Below, one piece after another: positions 1-8,203 of a DNA stretch of 64,000 bases. The translations under genes were made by a program, and so were the position numbers. Position 1 is the stretch's first letter, and every line of letters begins with the position of its first letter. This DNA comes from Enterobacter bugandensis. GTDB lineage: Bacteria > Pseudomonadota > Gammaproteobacteria > Enterobacterales > Enterobacteriaceae. Under the pieces are notes generated by a model. That model did no database searches. It was not told where the DNA came from and worked only from the letters and a program-made list of their open reading frames with translations. The DNA lies in the NCBI RefSeq assembly GCF_900324475.1, contig NZ_LT992502.1, positions 3,472,001 through 3,536,000 on the forward strand. Reading direction: 5' to 3'.

Positions 1-433
1 ACACCGCAAACTGGAACAACAGCAGAAACAGCGTCGCGGGGCAGAAGGCCTGCCAGAAGATGCGCTGCGCCATCAACCGTACGTCGCCATACGCCGTCAT
101 ATTGCGTCTGGGCGCAAACACCCGGTAGCCGCCCCAGCTAAGCACTATAGGGACAATAAAATGGAGCACGCCGGCGACGGTTTCAAACATCCCGACCGAC
201 GGGTAATAGCGGATAAACAGCGACAACACGATCCCGGGAAGGGCTTCCAGACCAAAAAACATCATCAGCGAAAGCAAAAACGAGAGCGGTAAATAATAAA
301 GTGCCGCTATCCCGTCGCCCAGGTGCGTGAACGTATTCGCCACGCTCAGTACGGGAAGTAAAACCACCGGTAAAATAAGCGGCAATACCCACCAGCGGTG
401 TTGATTCTTTTTCAGGAAAGCAAAAATGTTCAT
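1..433 (-). CDS. pdeF: Cyclic-di-GMP phosphodiesterase PdeF (YfgF), N-terminal part
   Basis: Partial gene: it starts at the ATG at 433 and runs off the left edge after about 144 codons. The translation begins MNIFAFLKKNQHRWW and has several hydrophobic membrane segments. It resembles the N-terminal MASE1 sensor region of E. coli YfgF, including the conserved stretch around WGGYRVFAPRRN and the QRIFWQ segment. In E. coli the full protein has MASE1, a degenerate GGDEF domain and an active EAL domain that hydrolyses c-di-GMP, notably under anaerobic conditions; those later domains lie outside the window. It is divergent from yfgG as in E. coli, and the FNR-like box at 567-580 lies in the shared upstream region. 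Confidence 0.85.
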   Translation of the reverse strand, partial: MNIFAFLKKNQHRWWVLPLILPVVLLPVLSVANTFTHLGDGIAALYYLPLSFLLSLMMFFGLEALPGIVLSLFIRYYPSVGMFETVAGVLHFIVPIVLSWGGYRVFAPRRNMTAYGDVRLMAQRIFWQAFCPATLFLLLFQFAV

Positions 434-786
434 AGATGCCCGGTTAAACCCCTTTTTCTCCAGAAGGAAAATAATGACAGGCATCCAACCTGACCTGGCG
501 CAGCCCGGCGACGTGCGGGGCGAACGGTATGGAGGAGGGATTTTAAATATCAGGGCCGGGAATCCGTTGACATAAATCAAACTATTTTACGCAAATAAGC
601 TTTGCACCGCTTTTTTTTGAAATAATTTTCTTCATATTATCAATATGGTAAATGCAAATATTAATTTCAATAACAATAATTAATGTAAACGTTGACGGTT
701 ATTTACACATGACGGAATTGACCCTCTCTTTCCGCTGTGCCTTAATATCCCCGTCGCCCAGAAGGGCATGCCCAGGAAAAAGAAGA
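434..786. other. pdeF-yfgG divergent intergenic region
   Basis: This 353-base gap between the pdeF start and the yfgG start is AT-rich in its middle. It holds the FNR-like box at 567-580 and a run of T at about 610-618. An open frame extends upstream of yfgG from 652, but it has no ribosome binding site and no match to the family, so I do not treat it as coding. No RNA gene was recognised. Confidence 0.6.
567..580. promoter_or_regulatory. Candidate FNR box between pdeF and yfgG
   Basis: TTGACATAAATCAA matches the FNR consensus TTGAT-N4-ATCAA at nine of ten specified positions. It lies 134 bp upstream of the pdeF start and 207 bp upstream of the yfgG start, so either gene could be its target. 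The known anaerobic role of YfgF in E. coli makes an FNR link reasonable; the site itself is inferred from sequence only. Confidence 0.55.
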
Positions 787-975
787 GTGAGTCAGGCCAC
801 GCGTATGCGCAAACGACACCGTTTTAACACCCGGATGACCCGCATTATACTGCTCATCAGCTTTCTGTTTTTCTTTGGCCGCTTCGTTTACTCTTCCATC
901 GGCGCCTGGTATCACCATCAGGACAAAATCCAGTCGCAGCAGTCCAGCCTGAACGTCGACGCCGCTGACCGCTAG
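787..975 (+). CDS. yfgG: Small membrane protein YfgG
   Basis: A 62-residue protein with a basic N-terminus (MRKRHRFNTRMTR) and one membrane segment (about residues 19-35, IILLISFLFFFGRFVYSS). It is close to E. coli YfgG (63 residues). The GTG at 787 is chosen because AGGA at 774-777 precedes it at normal spacing and because the product then matches the family's SQAT-RMRKRHRF start; the in-frame ATG at 652 would add 45 unsupported residues. Its function is poorly defined; I recall a link to nickel/cobalt stress in E. coli but cannot verify it here. Its stop overlaps the stop of the convergent LysR gene by three bases. Confidence 0.85.
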   Translation: MSQATRMRKRHRFNTRMTRIILLISFLFFFGRFVYSSIGAWYHHQDKIQSQQSSLNVDAADR

Positions 976-1862
976 CCCTGCGATGGGTTTTGCACCAGCC
1001 GAATAATCCCCGCGATCCCTTTGCTGAGGATCTTGTCCTGCCGCATCACGATGGCGAGCTGTCGCTGCAGCACGGGCGTGAGCGACATGACGCAGAGCCC
1101 TTCACGGTCAGCATCATGCTCAACCGCCATTCGCGGAACGATACTGTAGCCGAGCCCCACTCGAACCATACGCTTAATCGCCTCAATGCTGCCAAGCTGC
1201 ATCACCGGCGCGATCGCTAACCCATTGGCCGCAAACCAGCCATCAATGAGCGCCCGGGTACCGCTGCCAGACTCAAAGGCGATCAGCGGCTGAGCATGGA
1301 GCGCCTCCGGGGTTAACTCCCTGAAAGCATCCTGCTGTTCCCGCGACGCGATAAAAACAAACTCCTCGTCCATCACCGGCATAACGTCCAGCGCTCTGCC
1401 GCTGACCGGCAGCGTCAACAGCCCCATATCGAGACGGTTCTCTTCGATGGCCCTGACGATGTCGAGGGTGTTGCCCGTTGTTACGCCCACCCGCAGGAGC
1501 GGATAGTCGCGGCGCAGCTGCTCCAGCAGGGGCGGCAGAAGATGGATACAGGCCGTCGCCCCCGTGCCAAGGGTAATGGTCCCGCTGACATCGTGGCTGA
1601 ACGCGCTCACGGACCGCAGGGTTTCGTCCACAACCTGCTGAATGCGCTCTCCGTGCACCAGCAGTGACTCTCCGGCCGCTGTGGCCTTAATGCCCCGCCC
1701 GGTACGCTCCACCAGCCGCGTTTGCAGAAACTGCTCCAGCTGACGTATTTGCAGACTAACGGCGGGCTGGGAAATGCCCAGCAGATCCGCCGCCGCCGAA
1801 AAGCTGCCGCGCTGGATCACCAGACGGAACGTCGCGAGATAGCCAAGGTTAAGCGTCGTCAT
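972..1862 (-). CDS. LysR-family transcriptional regulator
   Basis: A 296-residue LysR-type regulator of usual length. Residues 5-64 form the winged helix-turn-helix, with the typical FRLVIQRGSFSAAADLLGISQPAVSLQIRQLE pattern (given as family signature SAAA-LGISQPAVS). Residues 90-290 form the periplasmic-binding-like co-inducer domain (starts near GTITLGTGATA). It is transcribed divergently from the MFS transporter at 1960, the arrangement of LysR regulators that control the neighbouring gene. A dyad in the shared promoter (1874-1890) is a candidate binding site. The ligand is unknown. This gene is absent from the E. coli yfgG-guaA interval. Confidence 0.88.
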   Translation of the reverse strand: MTTLNLGYLATFRLVIQRGSFSAAADLLGISQPAVSLQIRQLEQFLQTRLVERTGRGIKATAAGESLLVHGERIQQVVDETLRSVSAFSHDVSGTITLGTGATACIHLLPPLLEQLRRDYPLLRVGVTTGNTLDIVRAIEENRLDMGLLTLPVSGRALDVMPVMDEEFVFIASREQQDAFRELTPEALHAQPLIAFESGSGTRALIDGWFAANGLAIAPVMQLGSIEAIKRMVRVGLGYSIVPRMAVEHDADREGLCVMSLTPVLQRQLAIVMRQDKILSKGIAGIIRLVQNPSQG

Positions 1863-1873
1863 TCAAAGTTTCT

Positions 1874-1890
1874 CTTATACAGCGCATAAG
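1874..1890. promoter_or_regulatory. Candidate LysR operator (CTTAT-N7-ATAAG)
   Basis: A perfect dyad CTTAT-ACAGCGC-ATAAG lies 12 bp upstream of the LysR gene start and 70 bp upstream of the MFS gene start. It contains the T-N11-A pattern typical of LysR-type binding sites. The position suits autorepression of the regulator and activation of the transporter. Inference from sequence only. Confidence 0.5.
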
Positions 1891-1959
1891 GTTGCAGGCC
1901 TGCCAGCACAATACCGCGCTCGCTATGCTCAGGACAACTGCATAACGGAATGAAAAACA

Positions 1960-3189
1960 ATGGAAACACCTGCCCTGCCTCGTCGCCTTGCCCTTACTGC
2001 CGGATGTAATCAGCTTATCAACTGGGGGATCTCGTTTTATCTGCCCGGCACCTTTGCGCGGGCCATTTCAGCCGACCGGGGATGGTCAGCGTCGCAGATT
2101 TACCTCGGCCTGACGCTGGCGATGCTGGTGATGGCGGCGGTCTCCCCTTTTGTCGCCCGCCTGCTGGCACGCTTTGGCGGGCAGAAAGTGGTGATGGTCG
2201 GAACGCTGCTGATCGCCGCAAGCTGCGCCGGTATGGCGTATACCCGGACGCTGTCTGGCTGGTACGGCGCCTGGCTACTGTGCGGCATCGGGATGCGTCT
2301 GTCGCTGTATGACGCACTGTTCGCCGCGCTGGTTAATCTATATGGTCAGCAGGCACGCGGGACGATCTCACGTATTACGCTGATGGGCGGGCTGGCGTCT
2401 GCCGTCTTCTGGCCGCTGGGCGATGGCCTGCTTCACATCATGAGCTGGCAGGACGCGTTACGCATTTATGCCCTGCTTGGCCTGCTGAGCGCAGTGCTGA
2501 TCCGCACGCTTCCCCGGCAGCGGCTGACGGAAAACACAAAGGCCATCGCGCCGCCCCTGCGCAACGAGCGGCGTAACGCCTGGCTTTATGCGGCCTTCAT
2601 CGCCCTTATCACCTTTGTCTCTAACGGCACCTCCACCCATCTGCCGGAGTTTATTGCCCACTTTGGCCTTCCGGTCGCCATCGGCATGCTGTGGGGGATC
2701 GGCCAGACGGGCGCGCGCTCGCTGGAGGTGCTGGCAGGCGGCCGCTTAACCCCCTTCAAACTCACGCTCTTCACCGCCCTCGCCATGCCGCTGTGTTTTC
2801 TTGTGGGAATAAGCAGCACCCTGTTTGTCTGGTGCGCGGCCGGGTTTGTGCTGGGCTACGGTGCCATCAACGGGCTGGTCACCATAGTAAAAGCCACGCT
2901 GCCACTGGAGCTGTTTAGCACGGAAAGCTATGCCCGCCGCACGGGTATGCTGCTTATCCCGGGCCAGCTGATGGCCGCAGCCGCACCGTTTGCCTATGCG
3001 TGGCTGAACAAAACGCTGGGGATCGCGGGTGCAATGGGAGTGTCGACGGGGTTAACGCTGGTGATTGCCAGGCTGTCGATAGCGATCGTGCGCCATCCCG
3101 GTAGGCAAACTGTATCGCACTGTATCCCGCGCGACGCGCTGACAAACGGGTACAAAACGCCCCCTCCGGCAAATATCTCCGATACATAA
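1960..3189 (+). CDS. MFS transporter
   Basis: A 409-residue major facilitator superfamily protein with about twelve hydrophobic segments between residues 10 and 375 and a central basic loop near residues 183-205 (RTLPRQRLTE to NERRNA). The substrate cannot be told from sequence. The start ATG at 1960 has only a weak upstream CGGA; no better start is seen. The C-terminus is odd: after the last membrane segment (about residue 376) there is a polar, Pro/His-rich tail of about 33 residues (HPGRQTVSHCIPRDAL and onward), unlike usual short MFS tails, which suggests an extended reading frame. It is probably controlled by the divergent LysR gene. Confidence 0.85.
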   Translation: METPALPRRLALTAGCNQLINWGISFYLPGTFARAISADRGWSASQIYLGLTLAMLVMAAVSPFVARLLARFGGQKVVMVGTLLIAASCAGMAYTRTLSGWYGAWLLCGIGMRLSLYDALFAALVNLYGQQARGTISRITLMGGLASAVFWPLGDGLLHIMSWQDALRIYALLGLLSAVLIRTLPRQRLTENTKAIAPPLRNERRNAWLYAAFIALITFVSNGTSTHLPEFIAHFGLPVAIGMLWGIGQTGARSLEVLAGGRLTPFKLTLFTALAMPLCFLVGISSTLFVWCAAGFVLGYGAINGLVTIVKATLPLELFSTESYARRTGMLLIPGQLMAAAAPFAYAWLNKTLGIAGAMGVSTGLTLVIARLSIAIVRHPGRQTVSHCIPRDALTNGYKTPPPANISDT

Positions 3190-3238
3190 AAATGGTTTTC
3201 TTTCCCTGTCGTCATTCAGAACTGATGAGGAGAGAACC

Positions 3239-3706
3239 ATGATTCGTCGTTACGCAATTTTACCCCTGTTCGTCCTGGCCTCTGTAACACATGCCCAGGC
3301 CACGCCGCTGGACAACCTGAGCGCCGCGGACGTTAACGGCCCCGCCGCCGTTGCCCCGCTGGCGCAGCCGCAACCGCCTGCAAAACTGATCGTCGATCCG
3401 CCGCTTGCCGGGCCACTGAGCAAAGGCGCGGTGTTTATCCAGTACCGGGCCGAAAACCTGCGCATCGAGCCGGTATTCGGCCCCGAGGCGCTCAAGGTGA
3501 CCCCGCGCATCGGGCACATTCACGTGGTGGTGGACGGCGCGCCGTGGCACTGGGCTGACGCCAGCGGCGAGCCGGTGATCCTTGTGGGGCTGCCCGCCGG
3601 CAAGCACAAGGTAACGATCATCCTGGCTGACCCGACGCACAAGCCGCTCGACCACAAAACCATTGAATTCACCGTCCCGCCCCACGCGGCGATCCACCAT
3701 TTTTAA
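3239..3706 (+). CDS. Secreted DUF6130 family protein
   Basis: A 155-residue protein with a signal peptide (basic MIRR, hydrophobic core, likely cleavage after THAQA near residue 22), followed by a proline/alanine-rich linker. A compact beta-rich domain then spans about residues 48-150, with the family stretches IGHIHVVVDG and LPAGKHKV. It matches my recollection of DUF6130, a family of unknown function. GAGGAGAGAACC just before the ATG is a strong ribosome binding site. It is followed 11 bp later by the hydrolase gene, so the two are probably one transcript. Both products are exported to the periplasm. Confidence 0.78.
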   Translation: MIRRYAILPLFVLASVTHAQATPLDNLSAADVNGPAAVAPLAQPQPPAKLIVDPPLAGPLSKGAVFIQYRAENLRIEPVFGPEALKVTPRIGHIHVVVDGAPWHWADASGEPVILVGLPAGKHKVTIILADPTHKPLDHKTIEFTVPPHAAIHHF

Positions 3707-3717
3707 GGAGTCTGATC

Positions 3718-4461
3718 ATGAAAGCACTGTCTGTACTGACGGCGGGCCTGCTGGCGCTTTCTGCCAGCGCCTTCGCGGAAAATAAAACCAGCGTCGTGCT
3801 GGTGCACGGCGCGTTTGCCGACGGGAGCAGCTGGAATAAGGTGATAACCCTTCTGCAGAAACAACACGCAGAGGTCATTGCCGTCCAGCTCCCGCTCACC
3901 TCGCTTAAGGATGATGTTGCCGCCACAAAACGGGCCATCGCCCGGGCGCACGGCGACGTGGTGCTGGTAGGCCACTCCTGGGGCGGCACCGTGATTAGCG
4001 AGGCGGGCAACGATGCACGGGTAAAATCGCTGGTCTATGTGGCGGCGTTCGCGCCGGATTCCGGCCAGTCGACAGCGGATCTGGCAGGTAGCTTCCCTCC
4101 GCCGCCGGGCAGCGCGGGCATCGCTAAAACGGCGGACGGCTATTTATACCTGCCGACGGAAGCCGTCAGGAAGGACTTCGCGCCTGACGTGAAGCCGGGT
4201 GAACAAAACGCTATCGCGGCCACGCAGGGGCCGATTAAAGCCGATGCGTTTGGTGAAAAGGTGACTCACGCGGCGTGGCATGATAAACCGAGCTGGTTTG
4301 TGGTCAGCAAGCATGACCGGATGATCAACCCCGACCTGGAACGTGCGATGGCGAAGGCGATACATGCGAAAACCACCGAGGTGGCCGCGAGCCACGTGTC
4401 GATGGTGAGTCAGCCGGAGGCCATCGCCCGGACGATTGAGCAGGCGAGGCGGACGCACTGA
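3718..4461 (+). CDS. Secreted alpha/beta-fold hydrolase
   Basis: A 247-residue alpha/beta hydrolase with an N-terminal signal peptide (MKALSVLTAGLLALSASAFA, cleavage near residue 20). The oxyanion region is LVHGAFADGSSW (about 28-39) and the nucleophile elbow is GHSWGG with Ser87. Later candidates for the triad are the Asp in SKHDRMI and the His in ASHVSMV. Such proteins (salicylate-esterase or haloperoxidase-like) act on small esters; the substrate here is unknown. It has its own AAGGAGTCTGATC binding site and follows the DUF6130 gene closely. A REP pair lies directly after the stop. Confidence 0.82.
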   Translation: MKALSVLTAGLLALSASAFAENKTSVVLVHGAFADGSSWNKVITLLQKQHAEVIAVQLPLTSLKDDVAATKRAIARAHGDVVLVGHSWGGTVISEAGNDARVKSLVYVAAFAPDSGQSTADLAGSFPPPPGSAGIAKTADGYLYLPTEAVRKDFAPDVKPGEQNAIAATQGPIKADAFGEKVTHAAWHDKPSWFVVSKHDRMINPDLERAMAKAIHAKTTEVAASHVSMVSQPEAIARTIEQARRTH

Positions 4462-4470
4462 GGACAATTC

Positions 4471-4535
4471 GCCCGGCGGCGCTACGCTTGCACGAACCTA
4501 CGATTTCGTAGGCCGGGTAAGCGCAGCGCCTCCCG
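4471..4535. repeat. REP/BIME element
   Basis: Two opposed REP-type units, GCCCGGCGGCGCTACGCTTG at 4471-4490 and the inverted counterpart ending GGGTAAGCGCAGCGCC at 4515-4530, lie between the convergent hydrolase and iolB genes. The same unit type recurs at 54969-55036. Such pairs typically sit at 3' ends and stabilise mRNA or bind gyrase or IHF. Confidence 0.8.
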
Positions 4536-4550
4536 ACAAGAAAGGCCGTC

Positions 4551-5375
4551 TCAGCCCCCCCTCTCTGCGGGATAATCGCGATTAATCCACGCGTGGTCCT
4601 CTTCCCAGGTGAACATCCATTTGCGCACCGGACCGGCCATCACGTTGAGGTAGTAGCTGTCATACCCCGCTATCGTCGCCACCGGGTGATACCCCTTCGG
4701 CACCATCACCACGTCACGGTTGTAGACCGCCATACACTCATCCAGCGTTCTGTCGTCAGTGTAGACGCGCTGCATGCAGAACCCCTGCTCCGGGTTGAGG
4801 CGATGATAGTAGGTCTCCTCCAGGTAGGTCTCCTGCGGCGGGTTATCCGTGTCATGCTTGTGGCTCGGGTACGAGCTGGTACAGCCCTCGTTAGTCCAGA
4901 CCTCCACCACCAGCAGGCTGTCGGCGGGCTTGTCTTCCGGCAGGATGTTGTGCACGTAGCGCTGGTTGTGCCCCTTGCCGCGCGCTTCAGCGTCGATATC
5001 CTGCGGGGCAATCAGCCGCGTCGGGTACGAGCCCTTGCCCGGCGCGGCGCAGACCGCCAGCTCCAGCGCCGTCAGCGCCTTCACCTGCACCGTCTCCTGC
5101 GGGGTGACGTATACCGCCCACGGTTTGATGCGCTCGAAGGGGCTCATCCGCTCGCCGATATCGTTAAACTGCGCGGAAGGAGTGGTGATAGAGGCGCGCC
5201 CGGCGACCAGCACCAGGCAGCGTTCTTCCCTGACGGCGGGCAGCGTCAGCGTCTGCCCCTCCTGCAGCTCATACGCCTCAAACCCGACGTACCCCCACCC
5301 TGCGCGTTCCGGGGTGACGGACTGAGTGCGCCCCTCCGCGTTCGGCTGCTGCCAGCGTGATAACAGACGTGACAT
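4551..5375 (-). CDS. iolB: 5-deoxy-glucuronate isomerase IolB
   Basis: A 274-residue member of the IolB family. It isomerises 5-deoxy-D-glucuronate to 2-deoxy-5-keto-D-gluconate, the fourth step of inositol breakdown in the cytosol. It has the double cupin pattern; the second half carries the metal-site region around YPSHKHDTDNPPQETYLEE (about residues 168-186) and a later VPKGYHPV. Start: ATG at 5375 behind GAGGAGGTGAC. It is the last gene of the unit iolG to iolB and starts 9 bp after iolE ends. Confidence 0.93.
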   Translation of the reverse strand: MSRLLSRWQQPNAEGRTQSVTPERAGWGYVGFEAYELQEGQTLTLPAVREERCLVLVAGRASITTPSAQFNDIGERMSPFERIKPWAVYVTPQETVQVKALTALELAVCAAPGKGSYPTRLIAPQDIDAEARGKGHNQRYVHNILPEDKPADSLLVVEVWTNEGCTSSYPSHKHDTDNPPQETYLEETYYHRLNPEQGFCMQRVYTDDRTLDECMAVYNRDVVMVPKGYHPVATIAGYDSYYLNVMAGPVRKWMFTWEEDHAWINRDYPAERGG

Positions 5376-5384
5376 GTCACCTCC

Positions 5385-6275
5385 TCAAATAAGCCCGGCG
5401 TCGCGCGCCAGGCGGCTCAGGTTGTTATACCCCAGACGAGCGTAGGTCAGCGGATGGGCAATCGCCGGATCCTGCTCGGCCTCCACCACCAGCCAGCCGC
5501 GATAGTCCTGCGCCTTCAGCAGACTCATGATCGGCGGGTAATCGACGCAGCCGTCGCCCGGCACGGTAAACACGCCGCTCAGCACCGCATCGAGGAAGCT
5601 GGTTTTGCGGTTTTTCACGTCCGCCAGCACGTCGGCGCGCACGTCTTTGCAGTGAACGTGGTTGATGCGCGACGCCCAGCGCTGCGCCACCGCCAGCGGA
5701 TCGGCCCCGGCAAAGGTCAGGTGACCGGTGTCCAGCAGCAGTCCCACCGCCTCTCCGGTGTGGGTCATCAGGTTGTCCACGTCGTCGGCGGACTCAATCA
5801 CCGTGCCCATATGATGATGGTAAGCAATCTGGACTCCCTGCTGCTGCGTGTAGCGGGCAAATTCGGTGAGCTTCTCGCCGTACTCCTTCCAGCGCGCCTG
5901 AGGGAAGCGCGGACGCAGATGCACCGGGGTCTGCTGCTCGCCGTGAATGCAGCCGCTCACTTCCGCAAAGACCAGCACCTTCGCCCCCAGCTCGCGCAGC
6001 AGCGTCAGGTGCGGCTGCACGGCGGCGATCTCCGCCTCCACGCTGCGCTCCAGCAGGCGGCCGGAGTACCAGCCGGAGACCAGCTGCAGGTCGTGGCGCT
6101 GCAAAATCGGGCCAAGCAGGCGCGCTTCGCGCGGGAATTTGTTGCCCAGCTCGAAACCAGCAAAACCGGCCTCTTTCCCTTCGCTCAGGCAGGTCTCCAG
6201 CGAGGTTTCCGCGCCGAGGGAAGGCAGATCGTCGTTCGTCCACGTCAGCGGGTTAATGCCTAATTGCACATTCAT
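5385..6275 (-). CDS. iolE: Inosose dehydratase IolE
   Basis: A 296-residue AP-endonuclease-2 fold (TIM barrel) protein. It converts scyllo-inosose to 3,5/4-trihydroxycyclohexa-1,2-dione. The start is taken as ATG at 6275 (MNVQLGINPLTW, the family's usual beginning) because GGAGATAACA precedes it; an in-frame frame continues upstream into the end of iolC but is not supported. Metal-site regions include AYHHHMGT, LLDTGHLTF, NHVHCKD and VVEAEQDP. It starts 11 bp after iolC stops, consistent with one transcript. Confidence 0.93.
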   Translation of the reverse strand: MNVQLGINPLTWTNDDLPSLGAETSLETCLSEGKEAGFAGFELGNKFPREARLLGPILQRHDLQLVSGWYSGRLLERSVEAEIAAVQPHLTLLRELGAKVLVFAEVSGCIHGEQQTPVHLRPRFPQARWKEYGEKLTEFARYTQQQGVQIAYHHHMGTVIESADDVDNLMTHTGEAVGLLLDTGHLTFAGADPLAVAQRWASRINHVHCKDVRADVLADVKNRKTSFLDAVLSGVFTVPGDGCVDYPPIMSLLKAQDYRGWLVVEAEQDPAIAHPLTYARLGYNNLSRLARDAGLI

Positions 6276-6286
6276 TGTTATCTCCA

Positions 6287-8191
6287 TTATGCGTGTCCGC
6301 GCTCGCGCCACCAGGCGATAAGCTGCAGGTAGTTGTCCCGGATGCGCGCTACCAGCTGCGCATCGTCAATATCGTGCTTCAGCCACGCGCGGGAGGCGTC
6401 GCCAAACAGCGTGCGCCCCACGGCGAAGCCTTTAACCAGCGGCTGCCCCGCTGCGGCCTTGAAGCCCGCGCGCAGCTGTTCCGCCGGAGCGTCCAGACCG
6501 AGGATCACCACCCCGCGGCAGTGCGGGTCCCGGCGTTCGATAATCTCGCCGAGCGCCGTCCAGCCGTCGGCGGAAAGCGGCGGCAGCTTCCACCAGTCCG
6601 GGTAAATGCCCAGGTTGTAGAAGCGGGAAATGGCGCGCAGGTAGAGCTCGTCGCTGCGCGGCATGCTGGCGGGCAGGATCACCTCCAGCAGCAGCTCGTG
6701 CCCGGACCGGCAGCAGGCGTGGTACACCTCAGCGATTTTCTGCTCCTGCTCCAGGCGCAGGCCGTGGGCGTCTTCCGGGTGGAAGAAGACCAGGCACTTC
6801 ACCACGTGCTCCTGCGGCCAGCTGATAAGCTGGGTGCCGATATTGCCGTGCTCCATCTCCAGCGGCCGGGAGCCCGGCAGCTCAATGGGGCGACCAATCC
6901 ACCACCCTTCCCCGGTGATCGCGTTCAGCGCGTCCTGACCAAAGGTGCCGTCGCACAGCAGGCCGGCTTTGCCCTCCAGCCCGGCGCGGCTCGCCGCCTC
7001 GCGGCTGGCCTGCAGGATCAGCTGCTTCAGCGCCGGAATGCGCTTAAGCGACGCACCGCACTGCATCGCCATATCCTCAAGCTGGCTGCGGTGATCGAAG
7101 GCCATCACGCACAGCTCCGGCCACTCGCGGCGGCGCGTGGTGACCCGGTGCAGATGATTAAGACGCGGGTCAAGATCCGGGCGCGGCACAACCGCAGCGC
7201 GGGAGAGATAGTCATCCAGCTCGATTTTGCTCGGCATCGCCGGGGCGCAGCCGTGGCGCGAGACCACCAGCGCGCCGCAGGCATTGGCGTAGCGGCACGC
7301 CTGCTCCCAGCCCTCGTCGTTCAGGTAGCCGCGCAGCAGGCCGGACATAAACGCGTCCCCCGCCCCGAGAACGTTCAGCACCTCCACGCGCACGCCGGTC
7401 ACCGTCAGGCCGTCGTCCAGCCGGGACGGAATGGCGTCGGTATAGACCGAGCAGCCCAGCGCGCCGCGCTTGCAGACCAGCGTTGCGTGACTCACGTCGC
7501 GCACCTGCCCCAGCGCCTGCAGGGTATCCGTGCTGCCGCCCGCAATGTGGAACTCCTCTTCGGTGCCGACAATGACGTCGAAAAGGTGCAGTACCTCCTG
7601 CAGCTCGCGGGTGACCTGGTCGGCGGCGATAAAGCGCGTTTCGCCGTCGCCTAAGGAGGTGAGCCCCCACAGCACCGGACGGTAGTCGATGTCCAGCACC
7701 GTGCGCACGCCGTGACGGCGGGCATAGCCCAGCGCCGTCAGCACCGCCTCGCGGGTCTGCGGATGAGAAAGATGGGTCCCGGTGATGGCAAGACAACGTG
7801 CCGAGGCAATGTAGCTTTCGTCCACATCGCTGGCGGTAATCGCCATATCCGCGCAGTTATCGCGATAAAAAATCAGAGGAAAGGTGTCCCGGTCTTTAAT
7901 GCCGAGTAGCACCAGCGCCGTGAGGCGCTCTTTATCGGTAATCAGATGGCTGGTATCGCAGCCTACCTGGTTGAGCTCTTCGCGCAGGAAGCGGCCCATA
8001 TGTTCATCGCCGACGCGCGCCAGCATCGACGAGCGCAGGCCCTGGCGCGCGGTGCCGTACGCCACGTTGCCGGAGGATCCGCCAAGGTATTTGGCGAAGC
8101 TCGACACGTCCTCCAGGCGGGCACCAATCTGCTGACTATAGAGGTCTACCGCCACGCGGCCCATGCATATCACATCAAACTGCTTTTCCAC
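6287..8191 (-). CDS. iolC: Bifunctional 5-dehydro-2-deoxygluconokinase / phosphogluconate aldolase (IolC fusion)
   Basis: A 634-residue fusion. Residues about 1-325 are a PfkB/ribokinase-type kinase (IolC), with GGSSGNVAYG near 37-46 and the catalytic GAGDA at 276-280 (base Asp279). Residues about 330-634 are a DUF2090 domain related to class I aldolases, with candidate Schiff-base lysine regions KCLVFFHP and KGFAVGRT. The pair should phosphorylate 2-deoxy-5-keto-gluconate and then split the product to dihydroxyacetone phosphate and malonate semialdehyde. No separate iolJ aldolase gene lies in the cluster, which fits the fusion doing both steps. A stand-alone IolC would be about 330 residues. 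Confidence 0.92.
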   Translation of the reverse strand: MEKQFDVICMGRVAVDLYSQQIGARLEDVSSFAKYLGGSSGNVAYGTARQGLRSSMLARVGDEHMGRFLREELNQVGCDTSHLITDKERLTALVLLGIKDRDTFPLIFYRDNCADMAITASDVDESYIASARCLAITGTHLSHPQTREAVLTALGYARRHGVRTVLDIDYRPVLWGLTSLGDGETRFIAADQVTRELQEVLHLFDVIVGTEEEFHIAGGSTDTLQALGQVRDVSHATLVCKRGALGCSVYTDAIPSRLDDGLTVTGVRVEVLNVLGAGDAFMSGLLRGYLNDEGWEQACRYANACGALVVSRHGCAPAMPSKIELDDYLSRAAVVPRPDLDPRLNHLHRVTTRRREWPELCVMAFDHRSQLEDMAMQCGASLKRIPALKQLILQASREAASRAGLEGKAGLLCDGTFGQDALNAITGEGWWIGRPIELPGSRPLEMEHGNIGTQLISWPQEHVVKCLVFFHPEDAHGLRLEQEQKIAEVYHACCRSGHELLLEVILPASMPRSDELYLRAISRFYNLGIYPDWWKLPPLSADGWTALGEIIERRDPHCRGVVILGLDAPAEQLRAGFKAAAGQPLVKGFAVGRTLFGDASRAWLKHDIDDAQLVARIRDNYLQLIAWWRERGHA

Positions 8192-8203
8192 GTTGATACC
8201 TCA

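Noticed and set aside
652..786. N-terminal extension of yfgG from an ATG at 652
   Set aside because: No ribosome binding site before it, no match to the family in this part, and a GTG at 787 with AGGA upstream gives the known YfgG length.
6275..7654. Plus-strand open frame opposite iolC
   Set aside because: Arg/Gln/Ala-rich translation with no domain; the GC-rich codon pattern of iolC keeps the opposite frame open.
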